Shown one piece after another: positions 41,074 through 53,300 of a stretch of DNA of 64,000 bases. The stretch is from positions 139,415,259 to 139,479,258 of the forward strand of contig CATIUR010000003.1 in assembly GCA_949592205.1 (NCBI GenBank). Direction: 5' to 3'. This stretch comes from Helichrysum umbraculigerum. Lineage: Eukaryota > Streptophyta > Magnoliopsida > Asterales > Asteraceae. A model generated the notes under the pieces. It did no database searches and had not been told where the DNA came from. It saw only the letters and a program-made list of their open reading frames with translations. The position numbers were made by a program, and so were the translations under genes. Positions within the stretch are counted from its first letter, which is position 1. Every line of letters starts with the position of its first letter.

Positions 41074-42246
41074 ATCCCACCTCGCCGACAAATCACCCTT
41101 AGTAAAGCCGAAATTGTGGGTCTGATTGCCCGCAGCGTGGCACAAGCCTTGGCCACCCGAACACCAACTCCTAGTAGCGAAGATACAGCTACTAATGGGC
41201 CACAACCCAAACCCTGCTCTTACAAGGACTTTCAGAACTGCAAACCCTTGAGCTTTGCTGGTACCGAAGGAGCGATCGGTCTGGTACGCTGGATCGAGAA
41301 AATCGAATATGTATTCCTTATCTGAAACTGCACGGAGGAAGACAAGGTCAAGTTCTCCATCAGTACTTTCTCTGACACCGCTCTCACCTGGTGGAACACG
41401 TATGCCCAGACCGTGGGTATTGCTAATGCTTACAAACTCCCGTGGGAGGAGTTGAAGAAGATGTTGAGGGGCGAGTATTGTCCCAGGGATGAATTGAAAC
41501 AGCTGGAAGTGGAATTCTGGAACCACAAAATGCAGGGTGATGACATCACGGGGTACACCAACTGTTTCCACCAACTAGCACTTCTGTGCCCAACCATGGT
41601 CGATCCTGAGTACAAGAGGATCGAGAAATATGTCGATGGACTTCCTGACAGACTTCAAGACCTGGTGACATCATCCAAACCGGGTACTATTCAGAGCGCC
41701 ATCCGTATGGCCCATGAACTTACGACAAACTCTGTCCGTCCTGGCACAACATCAACCCCATCTGCAAACAACAAACGCAAATGGGAAGGAAACCCCAACT
41801 CATCCAACCAAACCACCAACAAAAAGCCTGAGTCTGTTAAGGCTTATTCCTCGGGGACTACGGAAAAGAAAGGGTACATCGGGAACAAACCTTAATGTCC
41901 CAAATGCAATCGTCATCATGACGGTTCCTGCCCTTGCACCAACTGCAAACGGTTCGGGCACCTAGCCAAGGATTGTCGAGCCAACATTCCTAACCCCAAC
42001 ACCAATGCACCAAAGACCTGCTTTGGGTGTGGAAATTCTGGGCATTTCAAAAGCAACTACCCCAAGCTGAAGAACAACAACAACAACAACCGCAACAACG
42101 CCCGGAGCAGAGCCTTCTTGATCAGCTCAGGGGACGCCCGTCAAGACCCGAATGTGGTCTCGGGTATGTTCCTCCTCAACAACTTATCTGCTTCTATTCT
42201 ATTTGATACTGGTGCCGATAGGAGCTTTATTTCTTATGAGTTTTGC
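41074..42246 (+). pseudogene. Element A Gag (capsid and two zinc knuckles)
   Basis: The Gag core runs from PPRRQITLSKAEI. Its expected ATG reads ATC at 41074-41076, so the start appears lost. The capsid segment (WIEKIEYVF ... WWNTYA ... LPDRLQDLV) is followed by two knuckles near 41896-42060. The first is degenerate (CPKCNRHHDG) and overlaps CTNCKRFGHLAKDC. The second has its last cysteine changed to tyrosine (CFGCGNSGHFKSNY). In-frame stops lie at 41323-41325 and 41893-41895, and a 1-bp deletion near 42247 shifts into the protease frame. Gag would assemble the cytoplasmic particle; this copy cannot make a full-length one. Confidence 0.85.
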
Positions 42247-44904
42247 CACTACTTGATATCACCCCCGCGGCCTTAGATGTTAAGTACACCGTAGAACTTG
42301 CAAATGGTAAACTCATAGAAACCGATAGTGTGATACCTAATTGCACTTTAAACCTAGCCGACAAAATCTTCTCAATCGATCTTATGCCTGTTGAACTAGG
42401 AAGTTTCGACGTCATCGTGGGTATGGACTGGTTGTCCAAGCATCGGGCCGAAATTGTTTGTCATGATAAGATCGTCCGCATCCCTCTCGCCGTCGGTAGA
42501 ACCTTGATCATACAGGGGGAGACCGGTGGGTCGAGACTAAACATAATCTCCTGTTTGAAAACCCGAAAACTTCTGAGGAAGGGTTATCCAGCAATTCTCG
42601 CACACATCAGAGAAAAAGTCGAAGGAGAAGCGACTTGAAGATGTGCCAATCGTTAGAGACTTTCTCGAAGTCTTTCCAGAAGAACTACCTGGTTTACCTC
42701 CACCTAGATAGGTTGAGTTCTCGATTGATCTCGTGCCGGGTGCCGCACCGGTGGCCCGAGCACCGTACCGCCTAGCCCCATCCGAACTTCAGGAGTTGTC
42801 TACTCAGTTGCAGGAACTCCTGGATAGAGGATTCATCAGAGCGAGTTCTTCACCTTGGGGAGCTCCGGTCTTGTTTGTCAAAAAGAAAGACGGTTCATTC
42901 AGAATGTGCATCGTCTACCGAGAGTTAAACAAGCTAACCATCAAGAACCGATACCCACTTCCCCGAATCAATGATCTGTTCGATCAACTTCAAGGATCAA
43001 GCTGTTATTCAAAGATTGATCTTTGATCAGGTTATCATCAATTGCGTGTTTGCGATGCCGACATCCCAAAAACCGCATTTAGAACCCGTTATGGGCATTA
43101 TGAATTCCAAGTGATGCCATTCGGTCTAACCAACGCACCGGCTGTATTCATGGACCTTATGAATCGGGTGTGTAAACCCTATCTTGACAAGTTTGTCATC
43201 GTCTTCATTGATGACATCCTCATCTATTCGCGCAACGAACAAGAGCATTCGCAACATCTCAAAACCATTCTGGAACTACTTAGACACGAGGAGCTTTACG
43301 CCAAATTCTCTAAGTGTGAGTTCTGGATAAAAACCGTTCAATTCCTTGGACACGTGATTGAGAGCCAGGGAATTCATGTAGACCCATCAAAAATCGAGGC
43401 AATCAAGGACTGGCAAGCGCCAACCACTCCCACCGAGGTACGCCAATTCTTGGGATTGGCGGGGTACTATCGCCGGTTTATTGAAAACTTCTCAAAAATA
43501 GCACAACCACTCACGGTACTGACTCGGAAGGAAAAGAAGTTCGATTGGACCGATAAACAAGAGTCAGCATTTCAGCTGTTGAAACTAAAGCTTTGCAGTG
43601 CACCCATTCTATCCTTACCCGAAGGCACCGATGACTTCGTGGTATACTGCGATGCTTCTCACCAAGGTCTGGGTTACGTGTTGATGCAACGAGACAAGGT
43701 CATTGCTTACGCCTCCCGACAACTCAAAATTCACGAGAAGAACTATACGACTCACGACCTCGAGTTAGGGGCCGTGGTATTCGCCCTCAAAATCTGGAGA
43801 CATTACCTTTATGGTACCCGAAGTACCATATTCACCGACCACAAAAGTCTCCAACACATCTTCGACCAAAAAGACCTTAACATGAGGCAACGTAGATGGG
43901 TTGAATTACTCACCGATTACGACTGTGAGATCAAATATCATCCAGGCAAGGCAAACGTAGTTGCCGATGCTCTCAGTCGAAAGAAACGAACAAGACCACT
44001 CCGAGTCCGAGCCCTCAGCATGACAATTCACAACGACCTGAACATCCAAATTCTCACCGCTCAACTCGAAGCTCTCAAACCCGATAATGTCAAAAACGAG
44101 GCCTTACGAGGCATGGATAAACAATTCGAAATCAGACCTAATGGAGTTAGGTACTTCTCTAACCGAATATGGTTGCCTAGTTTTGGGAACCTACGAGACT
44201 TAGTGATGGATGAGGCTCACAAGTCCAAATATTCAATCCACCCGGGGTCCGATAAAATGTACCACGGCATCAAAGAGTTTTATTGGTGGCCAAACATGAC
44301 AGCTGAAATCGCCACTTACGTCAGCAAGTGTCTTACTTGCTCGAAAGTCAAAACCGAACATCAAAATCCTTCTGGTTTACTTCAACAGCCCGACATCCCT
44401 GAATGGAAATGGGAACAAATTGACATGGATTTCATAACCAAACTACCCAAGTCGTCGAGCGGTTGCGATACCATTTGGGTGATCGTCGATCGTCTCACAA
44501 AATCTGCTCACTTCCTGGCAATCAAGGAAACCGATAAAATGGAACGCCTTGCACAAATCTACATCAAAGAAATTGTTTCTCGACATGGTGTTCCTACCTC
44601 GATTATCTCCGATAGAGATGCCCGTTTCACCTCTCACTTTTGGCAATCACTTCAGAAATCATTGGGTACCCGTCTCGATATGAGTACCGCGTACCACCCT
44701 CAAACCGATGGCCAAAGTGAATGAACTATTCAGACACTGGAAGACATGCTAAGAGCCTACGTAGTTGATTTCGGTACAAACTGGGAAAGACACCTACCGT
44801 TGTGCTAATTTTCCTACAATAACAGCTACCATGCCAGCATTAAGGCTGCACCCTTTGAGGCACTGTACGGTCGTAAGTGCCGATCACCGATCTGTTGAAC
44901 CGAA
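42243..44904 (+). pseudogene. Element A Pol: protease, RT, RNase H, integrase
   Basis: Protease remnants include LFDTGADRSFIS just upstream and IVGMDWLSKH. RT shows LFVKKKDGSFRMC, DIPKTAFRTRYGHYEF and the FIDDILIYS catalytic motif (YxDD box as FIDD). RNase H shows VYCDASHQGLGYVL and ATHDLEL-like THDLELGAVVFALK. Integrase shows HPGSDKMY...CLTCSKVK, DFITKLPKS and STAYHPQTDGQSE. Breaks include a frameshift near 42612 and stops at 42709-42711, 43024-43026, 44722-44724, 44806-44808 and 44896-44898. Most stops fit cytosine deamination of CGA, CAG or TGG codons. Confidence 0.9.
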
Positions 44905-45492
44905 GTGGGAGACAGCCAACTCACTGGTCCTGAACTCATACACGAAACCACCGAGAAAATTGTTGAAATTCAAAACCGACTCAAAGCCGCACGTGATTGT
45001 CAGAAAAGTTACGCTGACGTGAGACGCAAACCACTCGAGTTCCAGGTTGGGGATCGAGTACTCTTGAAAGTCTCACCTTGGAAAGGTTTCATTCGCTTCG
45101 GTAAACGCGGGAAGTTAAATCCCAGGTACATTGGGCCTTTTGAGATCCTTGAAAGGATTGGCCCCGTGGCATATCGGCTGCAGCTGCCATCCGAACTCAG
45201 CAGCGTGCACCCCACCTTTCACATTTCTAACTTAAAGAAATATCTGTCCGATGATACACTTATCATACCACTTGACGAGATTCGCGTCGATGACAAACTT
45301 CATTTTGTTGAGGAACCCGCTGAAATCGTAGACCGTGAGGTCAAACCACTCAAACAAAGTCGTATTCCCATCGTTAAGGTCAGATGGAATTCGCGGCGTG
45401 GTCCGGAATTTACTTGGGAACGGGAAGACCAAATGCGACTCAAGTATCCTCAGTTATTCACTGATTCTACATCGAACGCGACTTCGACTTAA
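44905..45492 (+). pseudogene. Element A integrase C-terminus with chromodomain
   Basis: Open for 195 codons in the RT-integrase frame. It contains the GPF/Y-like segment KGFIRFGKRGKLNPRYIGPFEIL, here spread around residues 45-70. It ends with a chromodomain-like region (VEEPAEIVDREV, IPIVKVRWNSR, WEREDQMRLKYPQLF). This arrangement is characteristic of plant chromoviruses of the Tekay/Del clade, where the domain is thought to steer integration towards particular chromatin. Confidence 0.85.
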
Positions 45493-45526
45493 ATTTCGGG
45501 ACGAAATTCTTTTAACAGGGAGAGAA

Positions 45527-47987
45527 TGTAACACCCGCCAAATTAGGACTAGTAATTAGTGCCTAATTCTATGTTAATACATGTAATTAGTTCTGTGTTA
45601 GGCTAATTAATATATCGAAATATATATTGATGGATATATACAAATTATGCGATTTGATTTAAATCGTACACAATTTAAATCGAATGTAATTCGGTTCAAT
45701 AAATACGGACGTTGGTGAGACATTTTAAATTAATCATTGTGTAATAACATTTCCATATACAAAATAGTATCTTAATAATACTCCCAAATTGTATTGTTCC
45801 GTATAATCAAAATTTACGCAACTTAAAAACAGAAATAAACAAATTTATTTAAGGATTTGATAAAATAATTCAATTAAATTATTTAACAAAAAATTCGTAT
45901 TTTAAAACGAATAAGTGACGCGTAAAATAAATATTTAACGCTTAAACGACGGAGAAAACGAACACCACGCGAAACACGGAGCGGGGACTGTGAGGTGAGG
46001 CTTTCACTTACACCCCACCTCTCCTCTTTCTTCTTTTTCATTCTCACCACCTCATCTCTCTCTCTCCTTCCTTTTTCTCTCAAAATTTCACCATCACCAC
46101 CACCTCATTAATTCGCAAAATAACATCGTCAAACGTACTCGGATCATACAACTCCTTTGGAAGAAAAGCATCACCGCTTCATGATCTACAACTTCATCTT
46201 TTCGGAATTTTATTTCGACACCGCGTAAGTTTCCGACAAAACCCGAAACTCTCCATTTTTACTCGTTTTCACTTGTTTGTTGTTTATATATGCCTAAAAT
46301 GTCCAAAAATGGGTTGGGTAAAAGATTTGGACCAAACGGAAGCTTTTCGACCGATTTTTTGGCCACCTCTTTCCGATCAGACCGCAACGTCGCAGAGACG
46401 TTGGGCTATCTGCGTCGTAGACCATTATGTCGCAATACCCCTCACAATGTCGCATATAGCGACGTCATCCCTAACGTCGCCTTAATTGCCGACGTCGCAC
46501 ATGGCGACATCGCCCTTATGTCGCAAGAACCACAACGTCGCATATAGCGACGCCACCCACAACGTCGCACTGAATTACGAATGTCGCACATAGCGACGCC
46601 ACGATCAACGTCGCAGTTGGGACCTGCGACGTCGCACCTAACGTCGAATAAAACAGAACCCTGAAAACTCAGATTTTTACTAAGTGTCGGAACCAAGATT
46701 TTTCCATCCAATTTTACTCCAAATTCAAATTTCGGATACGTTTTCACAAAAGGAAAGTAGTAGGAATAAAAATTTTCCAAGCTGACTTGGCAGCTCGACC
46801 CCAACCAGGGGCGCTGCCCCCGGACCCCCGTCACTTAGAGTTTGTAAATACATTTCACCCCAAGTGTCGAACTTAAACAACTTCAAACCTTATTACGATA
46901 CGACATTATAAACAAATTTAGACATACTTTTCAAGAGTAACACTTTGGAATCACTAATACAAACCGTCACCAACGGGCCAACCATGTTTTTCTAATAACA
47001 AACGATAACGAACCAACATTGGACATAACGAGTTGTGTAGACAACTAGCCTAGATGGTCTTGCGGGACATCTACTTACTTAACTTTATATGTTTAGGCAT
47101 TTAAAGGTTACGAGTTCGGAGAACCTACACACTACCCACTGTTTACTACTGCTTACTACTCGACTCAGGTGAGTCTTACAGCCCCACTTTTACTGTTTTA
47201 CATACGGGGTGAGATACATTGCTTACTTTTCTTGAACACAAGTACGAACTATACATTTTACTATACGGGATTGCATGAGTTACTTACTTGTCACTGAAGT
47301 CTCTCCATCATATATCGTTAGTTATGGACTTAAGCGCGAACACTAGTTAATAGATCCATTAGGGAAATGACCCTCCCCGCCCGGGGTAGTAGCGCTACCA
47401 CGAACCGTACTGTATAAACGAGCGACTATCTTTCGTTACTTATACTTGCTCAGTTACGAGCATGTCACGGGAGCAACTTATTACTTACGGGTTAAGCTTC
47501 GATTATGAGCCTCATGGCAACGGTATAACTTACTTATTTTACATTTGCTGGACTGCAAATACTTGATTTACGCCTGCGGGTACTACTGATGAAATCTTGT
47601 GTTCAAAAACTATTATTACATACAAACCTGTGAGATTCACCAACATTCGTGTTGACCTTTTAGCATGTATTCTCAGGTACCCAGACGGAGTAGGATTACT
47701 CCAGGACATAGCTAGAGTCGCATGATTTCAACTAAATTGCATTAACGGAGATTCTCAGCATTATCTTTTGTACATTTTGATTATGTAATAGAATCTCCCG
47801 CTATACGCGTGGACTCTAGGGAACTACATTTTGTATATGAAAACATTGAGTTTTCAAACATTTATTTCATATGAAATCGCTTTACAACGTCTCATTTAGA
47901 GGTCGTTTGCTGTATATCTTGTGCTTTGTATATTGATTAGTAACACCCAAGTACGCTTCCGCAAATCATAAATTTAGGGGTGTTACA
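45527..47987 (+). repeat. 3' LTR of element A
   Basis: Matches 4100-6562 end to end with scattered substitutions. The first 340-bp block compared shows about ten. It is preceded by the purine-rich ACAGGGAGAGAA and followed by the gene intron at 47988. Confidence 0.95.
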
Positions 47988-48041
47988 TTTCATATCATAT
48001 AACTGCTCATTATAATTTTTGAGTCCTATCGTGTCTTACAG

Positions 48042-48363
48042 CTCTCCTGTGTACTACCTCTCAGTGGGAGAATCATTGATATATACAACTTTCTGGGAGG
48101 ATGATGACAGATCCTTTAACAAGGAAGCGGTTACATCTTTACCTTCTCCTGTTATTATAGCTGTCACTTCAGTGAAAGTCAGCCAATATCTAGGTTTATG
48201 CAACCTAAATGTCTTTATTTTTAATTGCATGGTACGTGTAGTATTGCTTTCCAAATTAAAATTGTTACATTCCATTTATAGGCCGTTTGCAATTCACTGC
48301 AATTCCTGCATCGCACGTCTACATCAACCCGGAGATTGATACGACTAAATCATTGACCTCACA
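48042..48363 (+). pseudogene. RPA1-like exons 3-4 (second OB fold)
   Basis: Exon 48042-48193 follows CTTACAG and encodes SLIYTTFWEDDDRSFN and PVIIAVTSVKVSQYL. Exon 48282-48363 follows TTTATAG and continues LQFTAIPASHVYINPEID. This is the DBD-B pattern of RPA1, in which a W-x-D segment is followed by a conserved VxVTSxKV strand and the YINP motif. Phase carries over correctly from exon 2 across the 44-kb insertion. The exon 4 donor coincides with the insertion point of F. Confidence 0.75.
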
Positions 48364-48366
48364 GTA

Positions 48367-50301
48367 TGTAACATCCTCGAAATGGACCTAGTTGTTTATA
48401 TATTATTTCTTGATTTAAATATGTATTTAAATGTGTTTGGAAATAATATTGTTTGAAATAGTTGAAATAATTGGAATAGGAGTCGAATATTCCAATGTGA
48501 TAAGTAAATTATTAATTGTTGTAAATTAATATAGTTGACGGTGCAATAAAATGTTTGGACTCGTAAATGGTTTTCGGGTTCCAGGCAATAGATTGAGATG
48601 GGGTATTAAATTATACCCGTATAATAGAAGGTCGGTTGAGGAACCGACTTAAGTTTCTATTTATATAACTTTCCTTTTTTAGGAAGTTATTCATTTTTAT
48701 TCCAAAACTCTCAGAAACTCTCTGAAAACCTCCAAATCAATCCGGAAATCAAATCAGGAAGTTGTGATCCTCGTGAAACTTCATAACCATTAGATTATCA
48801 TCATTATGCTCTTCAATCAGTAAGTGTTCTTGAGTATTTAAGAATTTGATTTTGATTGAAATTTGGGATAATTGATGATTTGAGAGAATTGGATGTTAGA
48901 AACTTGTTATAACTGTTACATGATGTTTGTATGAAGTTATTTGAGGTTTAAAACCCTTAGAAATTGAGTTTTAAGTGATTTTGGTGATTTGGGCTCGAGT
49001 TAGGGTTTGGACAGTCGCAGGTCTGCTGGAACGATGGTGGAAGCCGGCGGCTTCGTTATGAAGCCGGCGGCTTGTTCTTTGTGGTGTGAAGCCGGCGGCT
49101 TTGTAGGTCAAGCCGGCGGCTAGTGGTGATTGATAAGAAGCCGGCGGCTTCTTTAGGCAAGCCGGCGGCTTGTGATGTTTTGTAGGAACCCGGCGGGTAT
49201 AAACCCGACCCGGCGGCTTGGTAGGCTGTAATCACATTTCTTGTTTGATTGTTAATAGTAATGTGATCAATAGTTAATACAAGTTGATATATGATAATAA
49301 TTATATTGTAAATCATTAGTGTATAATTAGGAACTAGTAATCTTGATGTGGATTATGTTAAGTTCTTAATATTATTGATTGATATAAGTTAAGTATTGAT
49401 GACCTGGGTTACTAACTTATATTTGATTTACTGATTCTCAGATGTGGAGAAGGCTCAGTGATATAAGACTACTGAGTGGAGGCCTGAGGTAGTCGGTGAG
49501 TGGATCTGTAACCTCAGTGTGATTTAGTTGTAATGATTTGATTTACAACAAGTAATTATAGTCTTACTTTGATAGAATGTAATTGTTGAGATATCTTGCC
49601 ATGATAGTTTGACTAGTTGCTTACTTGGCTGTTTGAGCTAGTATGTAAGATTCTGAGGTCAACTTGACTTGACAGTTGGACTTGGTTGTTATTGTAGACG
49701 ACAGGAGATCTTGAAACTTGAAATGTTGGTTTGGAGATCTAGGTCGTGTGTGATTAACAACTGGTTACCGGTAATTCTGTATAGGCCAATACAGATGATT
49801 GATAAGGGTTCCCTGAGTACCAAACCGGTATTAGGGTATCTCAGGAGCCACCGGTCCTCATGATGATTTATAATGTTTGATTGGTGTAGCTTGACATTGA
49901 TTGGATGTCGAGTGAATGATTGATTTTCTGTTTATTGTGATTTGATGTAAACAGATTGTTATGCTAGGTTGTACTGTTGCTTATAGTTTCATTCACTTAG
50001 CTTTATGCTAACCCCACCACAGTTCTTCCTGCAGGTTAAAATAGAGGGGACATATTGGGCAGGGCAGGAAGTGTTTGGAATTGATGGAATGTTTGACAGA
50101 CTGTTACTCTGATGTTATTTTGATAACTAAATATATGTTTTAAATTATATAACACCGAGTTGGTTGAAATGTCATGTGTTTGGATTTGAAAAAGTTTAGT
50201 GACATTTTAAGTAATGTAAAACATTGATAGTAGGTTTTGAAATATACGCTTCCGAGTCGCAATTATTATATATTGTTTGAAATGAAACAGGGGGTGTTAT
50301 A
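48367..50301 (+). repeat. 5' LTR of element F
   Basis: 1935 bp. A TATA-like TATTTATATAAC sits near 48657 and a leader follows. The palindrome cluster (49040-49220) is about 370 bp downstream of the TATA box, hence probably transcribed. Confidence 0.93.
49040..49220. repeat. AAGCCGGCGGCTT palindrome cluster in LTR F
   Basis: Six copies of GCCGGCGGC (complement of the D unit) and two variants. One variant reads ACCCGGCGGGT, in which both arms changed together. A second copy of the cluster is at about 55338-55518. Minus-strand peptides over the cluster are not genes. Confidence 0.9.
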
Positions 50302-50304
50302 AGT

Positions 50305-50316
50305 TGGTATCAGAGC
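50305..50316 (+). other. Primer-binding site of element F
   Basis: TGGTATCAGAGC three bases after the 5' LTR, followed by AATAG as in element D. Confidence 0.9.
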
Positions 50317-53300
50317 AATAGTTTGGGTGAATTGGACTTGATAGAATGTTCAATCCTAAACTTTGATGAGTTGAGTCAAACATTCCAGTGGGTGTGGGTT
50401 TAGTTGATTAGTGAATGTGTGAGAAAGTAGTTAGTTGAATATGTACTAACCTTTAACAAGTTGTGAAGTGTTGTTTGATTGCAGAGATGGAGGAACATGA
50501 GTATCTGATTAGTATATTTCATGTTTCCTCAACGTTTGTGGGCTTAAGATTGTCAGGTAATCTTCGATAAGCCTGTGTTAATTTAAGTTAACTTGAATTG
50601 TTTACTCTGTTATGTTGAGTAAGCCTTGTTATGAAGTTAATTGAGTCAGACTGATATGATTCCCCAGTGTTGAGTCAACTATTGATTGCTATAGGTTGAC
50701 ATGAGGATAGAGGTATTGAATGAGATGCTCATTGTTGTTCATTGTTGTGATTATTTCTGCTTGAATTGTAAATGCAGAAATATGTTTAAGTAGACAGAGA
50801 GTTGATTAAGGTTTTAGCAAGATTGATGTTAGAACCTAAGGAGTGTCTTTATTGGTGAGACGAGATAATTGATAGTATTATGTTAATGGATTAATCACAA
50901 GGTGTGATCTAAATCCTTGCTAAGGAAGGTCGTGTCATTGAATTGATAATGACTGCTATTTGAGAAAATATGTGTTTATGTGACTATATGATATGTGTTG
51001 ACTATAGTTAAACACTTGATATAAACCATGACTGATATGTTTAAGAGAAATGTAGAGTGTAATAATGTGAAATTGATTGGAAAGTGATAGATCTTTCTGG
51101 TCAATTGTGAAATTAATAAATGAAATGTTTGATAGTAACATGATTAAGTAGACTTGTTGTGACAGTGATGCTTGATATGATAGCATATGTCAAAGTGATG
51201 ATAGTTGATTAAGATGTGTCCTGAATTTTGAGGAAAATAGGGACATTGATTAATGTTAAGCGTTGAAACTATGATGATAAGTTATCATATGTTTGAGGTT
51301 TCAGATAAGTGATATACTGAGTAATTCAGTTGCTGAAAATTAGAACATTGTGTGTATGTGAGATGACTTGCATATGTAAGGTTGAATATGTAAAGTAGTA
51401 AGCTGATTTTGAGTATGTATCAGCTGTTAGAAACTATTAAATAGATGTTGATTGATATGAAATCATAAAGTATTTAATGTATATGAGATAAGAGTAGATC
51501 ACATTGATAATTATAATGTAGAGTAGCCTGAGAATGGATTGTGAAGAACATAATCTTGCAACGCCTGATCACCGTTGTTATATTATGTTGTGTCACATGA
51601 ACTTGTTGAGGCTACTTGGTATAAAAGAAATGTAATGTGATTTTGAATAAATGGAGCATGATAGTATGTTAAGTTGTTTAATAATTGTTTTGATAAGAAA
51701 ACAATCAGTTGATAGAGCTATGATATTTGGACTGTAAAGATGCCAGTGTAAATGATAATTGTCATTGATAGATGTTTTAATGATAAACATAGATGACTAA
51801 TATGATTTTGTTGAAAATGTAATTGTAACTGATTGTGTTAAATTGACCATAGGTGAATTTGATAGTGTTTGAGTGAGTCACTATTTTGTATTTGGCTTGT
51901 ATGAAGCCAAAGTTGAGATAGGTTGATATTGTTTTGCTTGAGAAACTACTAGTAATTATTGAATGTAATAATTTGAAGTTTATGTTCGATAGTAAACATA
52001 TTATATGAAATGGCTTGTATGGAGCCAAGATTGATGTAGGTTGACCTTGTCCTTGTGAAGGATTGATAAGATTATTGAAAGTAATAATTTGAAATATATG
52101 TTTGAAAGTGAACATATAAGATGAAATGGTTTGTTGTGAGTTAACTTGATAGTATGTTAACTTTGAAAGTCAAACCATGAATAGAAAATGGTGTATAAAA
52201 TTAATTGCTTGTGATTGATTTGAGTTTGGGTCAAACTTGAGAAAAGCAATTAGAGAATTTTATTGATTGGTTGGTTGAAACCAGAGTTGACATGTAGTCA
52301 ACTGTGTATGTGAAATAGTATAACATAGATTGTAATGTTATGATTGTGTGGAATGTGATTGACTTCCTAGATTGGTCACATTATGTTGAAACGGGTCATT
52401 GAAAATCCAAAGGAGATAGATGAATGATCTAAGTTTGTGAGACTTGAGTTATTACTTAAAGCTAGTATTAAGTAATTGAAATAGTGTTAAGTATAATTGA
52501 GTATTCAGTTGGGTAATATTTAATATTTGAACTGAATATGTGTTGAAAAAAAATTATACAGATATGAAGTCATTGTTTGATATGACAGTTATAAGTTGCT
52601 AAGATATGTTAGAATAATTAAATCACATTGATTAGTAATGTGATAAGAAAATCTTATCAGTGTATGAAGCTTGTGATGATAGCTTTGATTGGGTAAGAAT
52701 GTGAGATAAGAAATAATTGAAAGTTATTATTAATAGTTGCATAGGTTAATTTGTACCTCATGGTGAGTTACTTAAGTACTGGAAGAATTGAATGGATTCT
52801 TTTGTTATTTATTGATAGTATATGAATAAAGTAAGTGGTAAATTGGGATTAGATCCAAATAAGAAATGATATGAAAGGATATCTGAAAGTGAATTGTGCT
52901 AAAGGTTTAGCTTAACCTTGGTTAATAATTGAGGAAATATGAATTGAATAGTTGGTCATATTTTAAGAAATCAGGTATGAAATTAAGTGTAATGATCATT
53001 ATTTTGATAGTTTAAGAATAATGATTGCTTGACATTTGGGGCTGAAAACCTGATGTGTATAATTGTAAGTGTTAGAAAGTAAGAGAAACCTTGAGATTGA
53101 TAGGTGATGATTGTATTCACCAAACTTTTCTTGAAAGTTTAGAATGAAACGTTTAAGTTATATACTAGTTGATAAGTATATAAGTGAAACATAGAGTTAT
53201 TGATTGTTCCATGTCCTGTGGTATGGATATGTGATGAATAGTAGTATTGAGAAGGCTTGATAAAGACTTTAACAGTCTGAATGGCCTAGTATATAGAATG

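Larger units (their letters stand above)
4100..47987 (+). mobile_element. Element A: Tekay-type chromovirus (Ty3/gypsy), outermost of the nest
   Basis: LTRs 4100-6562 (2463 bp) and 45527-47987 (2461 bp) both begin TGTAACACCC and end GGGTGTTACA. The primer-binding site TGGTATCAGAGC (initiator Met tRNA) follows the 5' LTR. The order is a small 5' ORF, gag, protease, RT-RNase H, integrase, chromodomain. Flanks are TTGCA (4095-4099) and TTTCA (47988-47992), a target duplication with one mismatch. Without element B and its duplicated 5 bp it is about 10.5 kb. Coding regions carry frameshifts and several stops, so it is dead. The LTRs differ by roughly 2-3% by eye, making it the oldest dated insertion here. 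Confidence 0.95.

Noticed and set aside
48019..48339. A single 106-codon gene at this position
   Set aside because: It is explained better as RPA1-like exon 3 read through into its intron; the true exon 4 uses another frame after TTTATAG.
49056..49316. Minus-strand frame over the F palindrome cluster (also 55354-55614)
   Set aside because: It is a by-product of the AAGCCGGCGGCTT repeats in the LTR, duplicated only because the LTR is duplicated.
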